NCBI GenBank assembly: GCA_946902985.2
Contig: OX336393.1
Span: forward strand, 135,684,533-135,748,532
Reading direction: 5' to 3'
From: Meconema thalassinum
Taxonomy: Eukaryota > Arthropoda > Insecta > Orthoptera > Tettigoniidae
DNA length: 64,000 nt
Shown here one piece after another: positions 43,541-54,286 of the stretch. Numbering within the stretch: the first letter of the stretch is position 1; each line of letters starts with the position of its first letter. A model generated the notes under the pieces. It was not told where the DNA came from. It searched no databases and worked only from the letters and a program-made list of their open reading frames with translations. The position numbers and the translations under genes are program-made.

Positions 43541-44728
43541 GTCCTCGTCAGTCGCCTGGTAAAGTTCATGTATGGCGATCTCGTGCCTTTATATTGTGAT
43601 CTTATCTCCCTTACACTCGTTTTGATTCCTCCCAGTCCTGATTTTGACCTTGTCGAGGGTTGTGATTCGGAGTTATTATGAGCCTGATTCTGAGGGTTTC
43701 TCTCCTCCCTTCGTCTGAGGTTTTTCAAATATTCCTGGCTTTCTTTTTCTCTTTCATGATAGAATTGCCGGACATATTCATTGTTACGCCAGCTTCTATT
43801 ACGCTGTTGTTGTTGTCGGGTAGAAGTTGTCATCATTCCAGTTTTTGTACCGGCGATAACCTTCCCCGTTCGGCCTATTGCCTCGATTATAATATCCGTT
43901 TCTTCTGAAATCGTCGTTACGATGATAGCCTGTCCGTTGTTCCAGTAGTGATTTTGATAAGGCCTTCCCTCTCTGGGCCGTCTAGAACCTGGCTCATAAC
44001 GGTCTCGTCCATAACGCGGTGTTTTTGTTGGAGCTATCCTACCCTGTCCTGTTCTCATTCCGTTTGTTGAGTTTGATCCACTAATACTGTATGAACGTCA
44101 CAATTTTCATGTCTCGATCTACTGTTAGACACTGAACTTGTTTGATCTAAGCGTCGGAGAATCTCCGCCATTCCTTATAGAGTTCTGACATCTGCAGCTA
44201 TCAAATATCTGTCCACTTCTGTGAGCAGTTGGCGCAATGTAGCGTGCACCAATTCTCCCTTGACCAATGGAGATTGTAAATACTGAACCCTGGCAAGCTG
44301 GCTCGTGAAAAAGCTTGCATAGCGAGTTGGAATGGAATACGCATACTTCTTTGGGTAAATTTCGTATCTTATGTCTTGCTGTAACTCTTCGCTCCAAAAT
44401 CGTTTTTGCAAGGCGTCAGCAAACTCCTCGAAATGATAAGTATATCTAAAAGCTCGATGCCAAATTAAAGCTTCAGATTCTAAGTATATCTCCATGACTC
44501 TCATCTTGCGATTCCTAGGTATTCTATTATTGTCCAGATAACACCTCATATCGCGTAGAAATTTGACAGTAATATTGCAGATTCCGGAAAATCGCGTAGG
44601 TTTGTCATCATGTTTTTCAGGATAATAATGTTTTGACCTACTGCGGTAACCCTGTCCACTTTAAATTTCGGACAGAGCACTCCATTCCCTGCATTTAGGC
44701 CCTTTAGCACAAATCCACACCGTTTCAC
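43501..44728 (-). pseudogene. Gypsy gag remnant
   Basis: Two main frames. Positions 44549-44175 give a capsid-like helical domain (EIYLESEALIWHRAF, FEEFADALQKRFW). Positions 44058-43501 give an Arg-rich, nucleocapsid-like tail (RPREGRPYQNHYWNN, NLRRREERNPQNQ) without a CCHC knuckle. An upstream frame, 44728-44546, probably belongs to the N-terminus. Stops and frame changes separate the pieces. Identity is supported by the protease that follows directly. Confidence 0.65.
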
Positions 44729-44730
44729 CT

Positions 44731-45617
44731 AATTGCACCGAATTTTACAAATCCTTCGGGTAACACTTTCCACTTGACATTTTGGAGAACCCTCTCCATT
44801 CCGTAAATTTATAATAACAGACAGAAGGAACTTGAAAACCACGTTTTATGGCCCTAGAACCATTCATGTCGGTGGTAGTGGTACTGTAAGAATAATTTAA
44901 TAAGTCTATTGTCGCTGGCAATGTGGGCTGCATTGTGTTCTGGTGCAGAATTTTTGCGAAAATAGTTACATATTGCGCTGCTTATAAATTTCAGTCACGG
45001 GGAGTAATTGCTGGAAAAGGATTTCTTAGGCCCCTTAAAACAGTTATCATGAAAATATTATGCCTCTGTATAAGTGCGATGGTGTTGGTGCAGTACATTG
45101 AGGTTATCAGCTGCAATAAGCGTTGGTGCTTTCAAATTTACTTTCATTTATTCTGATCCTTATCCTTGAGCGCTATGTTACAAAGTTTTCCTAAGTGCTC
45201 TGATTATTTTCCTACAGTGCTATGCGACAAAAGACGACACTATTGCTCTCTACTTCTCTAACAGCCAATGAGATATAGGCCCTAGGCAGTGTCTTTTATT
45301 TCACTTACTCCTCTTTCTAAGCAAAGAACCTGAATGTTAGGCCCATTATACTGTACTAATCACCACCACCTCAAAAGGTTTTATTTTTTATTTTCTGTTA
45401 GTTTAAGTATCATGTACCAGTTCTGTAGTAGTATTCATTATCATCTATAAAACAAATCAAGTCCACCAGGCGAAGCCGGGCACTACTGCTAGTAGGCTAC
45501 TAAATGTATTTTAAATGCTGACAGTTTTCTTTTTTATTTGTTTATTGGATGGTATGTTATTGTTTCACATCCCTTTTAAATTACAGTACTCTATTTATGA
45601 TCTGTTTGTTGTTTTAG
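44731..45617. other. Probable intron; repeat end near 45470
   Basis: No gene frame. AAGCCGGGCACTACTGCTAG T at about 45474-45494 resembles the Helentron-like terminus at 13.83 kb. The region ends in a polypyrimidine-rich splice-acceptor context (CTGTTTGTTGTTTTAG). Confidence 0.45.
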
Positions 45618-45857
45618 CATGACAACCGTATGCCAAATCCTCGAGGCCGAGGTATGATGGGTCCTCGTGGAATGATGCGAGGTCGGGGACCAATGCGTGG
45701 GCGTCCATTCCGTGGTGCTGGACCAAATCGGGGTTTCATGCGTGGTGTAGGACGACGTGGCGGATATTCTCCACGTAAGTCGTCTCCAGGGCCAGAATCC
45801 CGTGAAGACAACTTTCGAGGAAACAAGTTTTTGCATGAGCCGCTGATTCGACGATGA
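45618..45857 (+). CDS. RG-rich C-terminal exon of a host gene
   Basis: A good 3' splice site (TTTGTTGTTTTAG, ending 45617) opens a frame of 79 codons to TGA 45855-45857. It reads HDNRMPNPRGRGMMGPRG, then repeated RG/RGR/MRG units and a GRRGGY segment, and ends NKFLHEPLIRR. Alternating Arg-Gly with Met, Pro and Phe is typical of RGG/GAR tails of RNA-binding proteins, which bind RNA and are methylated on Arg in nucleus or RNP granules. GC content is far above the flanks and the frame has no transposon homology. A strong donor (CCAC|GTAAGT, 45774/45775) lies inside the exon, so alternative splicing is possible. The parent gene cannot be named from this exon; upstream exons are not seen in the window. 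Confidence 0.7.
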   Translation, partial: HDNRMPNPRGRGMMGPRGMMRGRGPMRGRPFRGAGPNRGFMRGVGRRGGYSPRKSSPGPESREDNFRGNKFLHEPLIRR

Positions 45858-48226
45858 ACAAGCAGCATGGGTGTTGGCACTCTGATAGTTTCATGAGTAC
45901 TAAGACCCTGTATCTGTCTGATCCCCAATCCATGTTGCACCATTTTGGGCATTTTAGGTTTATTTGTGATAATGGATTTTATTTGCAACTGTTACATAGG
46001 GAAGTACAGTTGATATTTACAGTAGGGTGATTTTCAGTTCAGAGGAGTTTGCATTATATTATATTCTTAGGTACTTAGTTTTTCGGTTTAAGTAGGCTCT
46101 GTTACCATGTTCTCTGTTTACAGGGCAAGTACACTTTGTATATTTGAGAAACAGGATAGTGGGAATGTTACAGACTTAAACAAGTAGGTATTAAGATGAG
46201 AACCACCTCCCTATCTTGCCCATGTTAAATGTTCGATTTTTTGGTACAGATTACTCAATACCTATTTGGGTTATTACAATGAAATTTTCAGAGATTGTTA
46301 TATGCATCTTTCCAGAATGAAGTTTTTAATATACATTTTTTTTTTCCAAAAAGTTTCTTTAAAAAAATTAATAACTTTATTCTTAGGTAACATACTGAAA
46401 AAACCTTCCTATTACCATTCGCAGTGGACTTATTAAACCACAGAAAAAGTTTCACTGGCCTAGCATAAGAACTTTTCTCAAAAATGGTACCAAAGTACAA
46501 AAATATATACTACTGAGAAAATTGAAGTTACAGATTTTCAGTGTAATTTCTTACTTGTGAAGGTTCTCAGAATGTTCCTGCCCCATAATCTGGATTATTT
46601 TCATCCTCCTTAGCCCTTTTAAGATTCCTTTTTATTCTACTTCCCTTTAGTCATGTCTTAAACCACTAATTCTAGAGACTGGTCTGCACAAACCCAACAT
46701 GGCGGCGACGCTAACTTTTAATATTAAATATTTAAATGGACGTTTCTCGCAATTTAACCATCCGAGCGCAAGTGTGCTAGTTTCTTTGATGAACTTTATT
46801 ACATCGAAGTATACTGATCATGGTTATGAAGTCAATATCACGCATGTTTATGCCATGAGATGTATAGGAAAGGGGAAAGCTGCTGGGACAAATGTTAAAT
46901 ATTGAGCCGGAATACCACACGGGAATATTTTTTTTACAATGCTGTTTCACGGCTACCAAATTAAAATTGATCTTTACCAAATGGAATGGTAGTACATTCA
47001 AAAATTTATCTCCAGTAGTTCAGAAATTATCTGCAAACCAATGAGCCCAGGTAAAAGTGGGCATGTCTTTTCAAAGAGTAACTTGATCACACAAAGTGTC
47101 ATAACATGCACATTTTTATGACTTTTTAAATTTTTCCAACGTATTTGAGTTATCCACATAGTAATTATTCAAAAACAATAAAGAACTAAATTTCGGTTTA
47201 TTTTTTCACCCCAAGCCAGGTGTTTCTCACCTTAAGTACTTCAGCAAGAGAGAGACACAATTCATATTAAGAACTGGAATTGTTGACAGTGTACAATGCT
47301 TTCTTCAGTGGAGCAATGAGAACTATTTCTAGGAACTGTCAGGTCTTATAGCTGCTCTGCTATCAGAGGAACAGCAACCAGTAAATGACAGTTACTAGTA
47401 CTCTTCTTCCTACTGAAGGAAGTAAAATAGACTGCTGGAAATTCTGGTCCTTGCTGTTATTTCTTGTATGCTGGCGGTCCTGCAGTGATAATTAAGTTTT
47501 CAGCATTCCCTTATATTGCATTTTTTGTCAGAAATTTATTTTTTGTTCTAACACTGGTTTTTTCACTCTATATTCAAAATTTATCATAACTAGGATATGC
47601 ATTCATTGTAAAGGAACTCTTTTGTTTATTATAATTGTTTTAAAATCATTGGTATTGCAAAATATTTTGCAGTTGTAGTAATCATTCTTTTGAGGGGCAG
47701 ATCATAGAGATTGGCTGCCCCCATATTTCACAGTTTAGTTTGACATTCCATCTTAACATCTTTTTTTTTTTTTTTTTACAGTGTCAAGGATCATATTATG
47801 CTTTGTGTTGTGCATGAATTCTAAATGCAATAAAATAGTTCTCTTTGAGAGGTGCAGTTATGATTTTATGGCAGTTAGGTGGTATTGCAACAGTTTTGAA
47901 GTACAATGCTTCAAGCCTACCAATTTTTATTGGTGCCATATATATTCTGACTCATTATATTCAGTAGCTATGCAAAAGTGTTCTTTGTGGGAGAATCAGT
48001 TACAGAACAATTTTACTTTACTAAAGAAATGTGGCATTTGAGGTTTGACTTCTTCATAGACAATATACTGTAGATTACAGTATTCAGTATTTGGTTGACC
48101 TTAACTCTCAAGTGGGCCCTCTTTCAAACTCGTTCTCCTCCCCACTCTCTTCCTCTCGTACAGTCTCTCTCCCTTCTCTTATGGTGGGTTAGTTTTATTG
48201 ACCTTTCCTTCTTTGTTATTATTATA
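45858..48226 (+). other. Probable 3' UTR of the RG-rich gene
   Basis: About 2.3 kb of AT-rich DNA without recognised transposons, a contrast to the rest of the window and compatible with a conserved 3' UTR. It includes AATAAA at 47177-47182. A 68-codon frame at 46699-46905 (MAATLTFNIKYLNGRF) has a reasonable start context but no recognised relatives. A strong acceptor (T17-ACAG, ending 47781) starts a frame open to 48041. Confidence 0.45.
47177..47182 (+). promoter_or_regulatory. Candidate polyadenylation signal AATAAA
   Basis: A canonical hexamer downstream of the RG-rich exon, followed by a T-rich stretch (TTTATTTTTTC) about 25-35 bp later, as expected for a cleavage site. Confidence 0.35.
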
Positions 48227-49569
48227 CACTCGTGGAATATGAAATTCCAACATCAATAGAGGAAATCATTTTAGTCTATGCTATATTGTGTAGGTAACAT
48301 ACTGTATGTACTTGATCAAAGATTCCAGGTCACAAGTTCGATCAGGTATGCGCGAGAAAACCTGCGACATGGTGCAACATTAATAACCGCTGTAGTTGCC
48401 ACGATCTTGAATGAAAATTTGCAACAATGCATGCATTGTATCGTACAGGTGCCATACATCATTTTGTTGGTTTGAGTTCCATGACTGTTGCACTTGGTCA
48501 GTCAAATCAGCTGGTTTTGTCGCCATGTCCCATACGTGCTGCTTGGGCGAATGGTCTGGTGATCTCACTGGCCAGGGCAACTGGTTAACACTCTGTAGAG
48601 CATATGGGGTAACAGCAGCGGTATGTGGGCCAGCATTATCCTATTGGAAAACACCCCTTTGAATACTGCAAATGAATGGCTGCACGACCTGTTCAATCAC
48701 GAGTCCGACGTACAAATAAGCTGTTGAGGTTCGTGGGATAACAAGAGTGCTCCTGCTGTCATAGGAAGTCGCTCCCCAGACCATAACTCCTGGTGCAATG
48801 TGTGTTGATGCTGCAGACAGCTTGGTTCCAAGAGCTCACCTAGCCTCCTTACCAACATATGGCCATCACTGGCACCAAGACAAAATGACTCTCATTGGAG
48901 AATACAAACGGTCTCCACTCAGCCCTCCAGCAAGTTCTAGCTTGACACCTCTGAAGTCACAGATGGCAGCGATTCAGAGATATTAGCATGAATGCTACAG
49001 GATATCTGGCTCGGTGTTGTCCCTCAAGTAATCTATTTGTTACAGTTTGCTCTGGTGCCAACTTAAGCTCTAATAGCTGATGCAATGCAATCCATCACAG
49101 CCATCCGGCAAATCCGGCGGTCTTCCCTCACTGTAGTGGCCCGTGTGCAGCCAGACCCGGGTCTTCTTAATACAGTTCCATCCTGTAACTAATGTTGCCA
49201 ACACCTATTCACTGTCAGTACATCTCTGCCAAATTTTCTGCATTATCACAGAAAGAACATCCATCTTCTCAGAGCTCTACTGCACGGCCCAGTTCAAAAT
49301 CAGTAAACTGCTGATGCTGCCTTCCTAGTCTCCTTAAAAAGCATGTTCGACTCTCACCTTCCTCCCAACGTCGATACCAGACAATGACTTACACTTACGC
49401 ATATTTAAAGCAAACATGATTCGCAAGGTCATAGTGGCATTACTACCACCATTCATCCACTAGCGGCACATTTGATTAGGCGTCAACTTTCAGATGTGCA
49501 AACACACCTCCCAAATTTTTGTTGATCTAGCACAACTTCTTGGTGTTGGGATTTCATTTTTTGCCTGTG
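48227..49569 (-). mobile_element. Old Tc1-like transposon remnant
   Basis: Ends CACTCGTGGAATATGAAATT CCAACATC (left) and GTTGGGATTTCATTTTTTGC CTGTG (right) form a degenerate inverted repeat, each next to TA (48225-48226; 49570-49571). On the minus strand the decayed transposase shows FSNESHF where FSDE is expected, QxDNAGPHTA with a stop inside, and WPVRSPDHSPKQHVWDM where Pro-Ile-Glu-His is expected. Two of three catalytic residues are thus replaced (Asp to Asn; Glu to Gln). No open frame longer than about 65 codons remains. Confidence 0.78.
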
Positions 49570-49890
49570 TAAATGAACAGCTATTCATTTGTTGTTTCAG
49601 ATTGATGCTTGATTCAGGTGTCTGGTAGACTGTTAGGCCCAGTCTGACTTAACCTTTACCATGTCACTGAATATATCTTGTATTTTCTCAAAAACATCTT
49701 TTTAATATTGTTTGCAAATACATTTTAAAAGTGAAAAAGGGTACAACATACGAATCAGTTCAGGAAAACCATGGTTTTTTCACTTGCCAAATTCAGTCTG
49801 CAATCTTTCATGCTGTTCAATAAAAAATATACTGCTTGTATCACTTAAAATTTACAAAAACACACACACAATATAACACAACATTATTGG
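49570..49890. other. Unassigned; possible weak piggyBac end
   Basis: TTAACCTTTACC at about 49649 might be the 3' end of the following piggyBac remnant (TTAA plus a CCTTT start), but no matching opposite end is seen. Confidence 0.3.
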
Positions 49891-49893
49891 TTA

Positions 49894-50617
49894 TCACTTA
49901 TCAGAGGTGTTGCTTGCTATGATAACCATCACTGGATGAAGACATGGCTCCACCGTGCAGGTTTTGCAGTAGTAGGTAGTCTCCTTTCTTTGCGTCCTAC
50001 TGGCACAAATAACACACCCGACAGAGCCTTTTTCCTTCTTTCTCATATAGTGAGGATTTCCATTTAGTCTTTCATCCTCTGCCCCTTTCTGAGGTCTCCC
50101 TTGTTTTTTCTTACGGGCATACCCCCTGCGCATAAACTGGTAATTTGAAATCAATTGATCACTTCGATCCACACCTCCCATTTTCTTAGTATAGTCATAA
50201 CGACTGGTTTGTTAGCTGGTGGCTTACCACGGATTTTACGTGGAGTGTCTTACATGCTGTCACCCCTCTATATTTCGTACTCGGCCTCAGCATCATTACA
50301 ACCCTCTTATCCTTACATGCTAATCCCATAATATTGTCATTACTGTACGCTTTGACCTCTCCCTTTTTAATCATTTTAGTGTCCTTGTTCTGCTGGCATC
50401 CCTTTCCTTGTAGGCATGATACTGTAGTGCCTGTAAGAGTGAAACCCTTTTTACCTAACTCATTTGCTAATTCCGGACTTGTATAATACCTGTCAGTATA
50501 AACATTGAAACCTCTGGGTGGCTGTTTAGTATATTTTACATGTGACCGGCAGATACTTCTGTTAATGGAAATGTGTTTTTGTTGGCCTTTTCTTATCACC
50601 ATATAGGTTAGGTTCAT
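49894..50617 (-). pseudogene. piggyBac transposase remnant (C-terminal half)
   Basis: The minus-strand frame 50617-50195 reads GFNVYTDRYYTSPELANEL and FTLTGTTVSCLQGKGC, a catalytic-domain segment with the conserved Asp in YTDRYYTS; MGLACKDKRVVMMLR follows. After a frame change near 50200, 50181-49894 gives MGGVDRSDQLISNYQF, with another conserved Asp, then GCVICASR and CKTCTVEPCLHP, the Cys-rich zinc-binding C-terminus. Between QFMRRGYARKKK and AEDERLNG the usual helical region is missing (internal deletion). The N-terminus and first catalytic Asp are absent. Not the same copy as the element at 5.4 kb. Confidence 0.85.
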
Positions 50618-50719
50618 CTCGTATGTGTTGTATCATTTCATAAAAAGCAATAACATTTACCATGCTAGGTAATATTAGATATTTTCCGTATTGACTTATA
50701 GATATGCCTATCAATACAA

Positions 50720-51780
50720 ATTAGGAAACTTTTATTCAATTGTACATGTTTCGACTCTTCAATGGAGTCTTCTTTAGCTTAAATCGAATTTATAATCTAT
50801 TCTAATCAGAACAAGTAAAAATAATTGAACTATAATTAAATAAATGGCTATTCCTATGAAAACATTAAATTTTAAAAATGAATTGAAACAATATATTTTT
50901 GGATTTAGTTAAATATGTCAAAAATTACGTGCAATCAGATATCAAAATGAGAATTTATTTATTTATTATCCAAATAATGTGTATCCAATAATCTGTATGG
51001 AAAACTTCACCCGATTTAGAACTTATAACACACTGGGTTGTTTCTGGAACGATGCCCATTAAATTAGTTGGTAGTAGTGGAAACTATTTATAGTCATAAA
51101 AACCGTAGTATTTTATTTATACCTATTATTGTGTAAGTTGTAGGTTAAATTTCTGTTCTTGATATACCTAGTAAACATATTTGTTATATCAAAATGAAAT
51201 GTATCATTAAACCTTGTTTGAAAAATATTTGAAACATTTTATTCAATGTGTAGCTCTGAAATGGAAACTACGTACAAAGAATATAATTGCACATCATTTT
51301 TTACAAACCGGTCGCGGTGGCCAAGAGCGTTAACGAGCTACCTCTTTCCTCGCTGGCATTAGGGGAGCATGGGTTTGAATCCCATCTCGGATGTCCTGAA
51401 AATGGTTTTCATGGTTTCCCATTTTCACCACTAGGCAAATGCCGGGACGGTTCCTCTCAATAGGTCCACGGCCGATTTCTTTCCAAAATCCCTTCCCTGA
51501 CCTGTCCTGAAAAGAAAATAAGTGGCTATTGGCTGCATTAATAATATTATTTTTTTTTAAATGTTTTGACAATATTCATCAGTTTTTTTATATCTTTAAC
51601 TCTATTCGAAATTATATGGTTTCAATTCTAATTTAATTAACGTTTTTGTAAAGATATCCATTTATTTATTAACAGTTTAGTTATTTTTAATTAGAATAGA
51701 TTATAAATTAGATTGAAGCTCATGAAGACTACATTGAAGGGTCAAAACATGTACAATGGAATAGATGTTTCATGAAGATT
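50720..51780. mobile_element. Element with about 90-bp inverted ends carrying a hammerhead-like motif
   Basis: 50722-50812 and 51683-51778 are inverted copies with about 80% identity, including TGTACATGTTTCGACTC. Read outward from each end (minus on the left, plus on the right) they show GAAGA, a GACTC/GAGTC-type stem, then GAAAC or AAAAC and ATGTAC. This is the layout of the inverted pseudo-LTRs in the Penelope insertion at 25.8 kb. No protein is left inside; a SINE lies at 51306-51530. Confidence 0.5.
51306..51530 (+). repeat. tRNA-derived SINE
   Basis: The head GGTCGCGGTGGCCAAGAGCG resembles a class II tRNA A box; GGGTTTGAATCCC is a near-perfect B box. The body shares GGTTTTCATGGTTTCCCA and CTAGGCAAATGCCGGGACGG TTCC with other SINEs of the window. 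Confidence 0.85.
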
Positions 51781-52888
51781 GGTTAGAGTATCATTTAATC
51801 ACCAAGAAAAAGGTTAAAGTACTCTATAGGTGGTGTGTTGGAATCAAAATGACTTGGAAGATTTGTGGAATGATGGGTGGAAAAAGGTCCAGGATCGTAC
51901 TGAGAAACATCGCAGTAAGCAGGCTTACCTTGGAGAACTGCACTTGTATCTGCATCATTATCGCTCTCATCTCCATCATCTGCAATTTCAACTTGATTCT
52001 GAACTCACAATCTCTTCAACACTCGCTGCAATCTCACTATAAGATATGGAAAGAGTTTTTTGACAAGCTTTTGTGTGTTGGATAGGTTACGCTAATGAGG
52101 GCTGCTACATTTCGGTCCCCCCTCGCTATATACTAACAGCTGGCTAATTCTTTCGAAGTTTGCTGTTCTGCTTTGTAAATTCACATTTTAAATCTGTTCT
52201 GAAACTTTTATGTTCTTTCTTTCAAATGACAAAGACTAGTAAATTACCACATTACAAGCCATTTTCAGTGTTACCTAATAATCTATTAATTGAAATGCTT
52301 CAAGTCGTTCAACACGAATTTTGTCCAATTAGAGTAGAAGAGGAATAACAATTATTCTTAATATCATTATACTTGAAAAAAATTACAGGAATTATTTACT
52401 CACCTAGTTAAAATACTTCATGAACAAATGGTGGGGAAAATTAATTGCATGACACATTTAGTTTGTCAGGCGAACATCATCCGATCCTGTTCACTTAGGT
52501 TTAGATTAAGTTCGGCAGATATTAAAGCGGGAAGCTTTGTAAATGTGGTTTTGTAGAAGTATCTTGGATAGAAGATGTCACTAGTGAACAGATATTGCAG
52601 AATTGCATTTCTGGGGCATGTTGCATGGTGAAGGATATGCAGCATAAAACCTCATTCCAAAAGGTAGAATTGAAGGACTATGAGGAGTAGGCAGGAGGTG
52701 ATAATTATGCCTCAAGAACAGTCAAGACTGGACTGGCATAAGAACCATCGAACAACTCTAACATGCAGCGTGGATGTGTAAACTTAGCTGGTTCCTGGTT
52801 AATCCCGTTTCTGCCACTCTCATCACGCCTCACACCAGACATAACAAGCAGCCATGATTATGTCGTGCCTATGACACATCATTCGCAT
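51781..52888. other. Unassigned sequence
   Basis: Some open frames of 60-105 codons without recognised motifs (for example 51765-52085). No transposon ends found. Confidence 0.4.
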
Positions 52889-52890
52889 TA

Positions 52891-53570
52891 CAGTCCCTGG
52901 CCACATTATTTGGCCACTCTTAGATTATTCAGAAAAACATTTGAATGTCTTGTTTTATATTGTTTTATTTTGTAATTTTCTTGTGGTACATGTACAAATA
53001 ACATTTGTAAACACTACACATTACATTTTTAAAATGATCCACCTTCTTGAGGCATAAGAGCTCAATATTTTGTCAAGCCGCCTCTTGCTTTAAGGGGGAG
53101 ATCCAGCTTAAGAGAGAAATACAATGTCAATATTCATTCGATTGTTGAACATACTACAAATATTGTTGACAAATGATACTCATATCACATTAATGGCATG
53201 CTTGTGGCAACCAAAACCAACATATGTCAAAACTCTTTATGATGAAAATTTTGACATTATAAATGTTGGTTTTGGTTGCCACAAGCATGCCATTTCTATG
53301 ATGAGTATCATTTGTCAACAATATTTGTAGCATGTTCAACAATCGATTGAAAATTGACATTTTATTCCTCTCAAGCTGGATCTCCCCCCTTGGCTTGACC
53401 AAATATTGAGCTGTTAAGCCTCAAGAAGGCGTAACATTTTAAAACTGTAATGTGTAGTGTTTACAAATATTATTTGTACATGTACCATAAGAAAATAACA
53501 AAATAAAACAAGATATTCGAATGTTTTTCTGAATAATCTAAGAGTGACCTAATAATGTGGCCAGGGACTG
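52891..53570. mobile_element. Palindromic (foldback) MITE of Tc1/mariner type
   Basis: 680 bp whose two halves are inverted copies along almost their full length: CAGTCCCTGGCCACATTATT at the left end, its complement at the right, TA on both sides (52889-52890; 53571-53572). The arms meet near 53215-53260, leaving a small loop. Divergence between arms is roughly 10%. No coding capacity. Confidence 0.9.
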
Positions 53571-53572
53571 TA

Positions 53573-54111
53573 ACTCTGCTTGACTATTCTCACCCAAGAT
53601 AAGTTATGTGTTTTGAAAACAGAAAAAGAAAAAATAAAAAGAAGGGGGAGGGAGAAAAACATGGTTTGATAATACTGAATTGAATTATATTGGACAGCTT
53701 GTGGAATTATTTCTTGTGGAGCTTAAAAATACCATTTTTCCCCCCATAGTCTTTGATGAAACAAGCAAGTATGGGAAAGCCTAAGAACCTTTCTTCTAGC
53801 AAAACAGCATTTGTAAGCTGAGTAATGAATCAGGCAAGTACTATAATTTAGGTTCTAATAATCGTGAGGTTCCTCAAAGCTTGATGACTTGTCTAAAATA
53901 GTGATTCCAGTCTTTTGGCAAACTACAGTGATAAGGCTAGTTTTCCCTTAAGTGCGCTATATTCTATCGTAGTGTTAGTCCCACATAATAAATAGAAAAG
54001 TGAACAATGTACAGGTTGCACAGTATTTAACATATTTTTATTGGCAAATAAACAGCCTCTCTGAATTATACAAAATGTATATCATATTTCGCACGGGTGA
54101 AATATGTTGGT
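53573..54111. other. Unassigned AT-rich sequence
   Basis: No gene, repeat end or RNA gene recognised. Confidence 0.5.
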
Positions 54112-54286
54112 TAGTCATGTTGAAATCCTTCGGGTTTATACAGTGGGAATAGCTTTAATAAAGCAGGAATCTAAAGCTTTCAATCAGATCCATGCTGCAC
54201 CTCGTCACCAGCACTAAAGCTGAGATTCCTGCCTTTTAATGTTATTCACTCAGAATAAATACAAAGGATTTCAATATGTTTAGTAT
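54112..54286. repeat. Small inverted repeat, about 65-bp arms
   Basis: GTTGAAATCCTTCGGGTTTA to CAGGAATCTAAAGCT (54119-54180) pairs imperfectly with AGCTGAGATTCCTGCC to AAAGGATTTCAA (54221-54280). Either a small palindromic MITE or a transcribable hairpin; no target duplication noted. Confidence 0.6.

Larger units (their letters stand above)
41252..44730 (-). mobile_element. Gypsy-type LTR retrotransposon remnant
   Basis: Minus-strand gag, protease and reverse-transcriptase segments occur in the normal order. The element is cut off inside the reverse transcriptase at 41255; RNase H, integrase and both LTRs are not visible. Two later insertions lie inside it: a TTAA element (41564-42243) and a long SINE (42437-42936). 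Frame changes and stops are frequent, so it is among the oldest items here. Confidence 0.82.

Noticed and set aside
46699..46905. 68-codon gene with a good start context
   Set aside because: Short, in a likely 3' UTR, and without recognised similarity.
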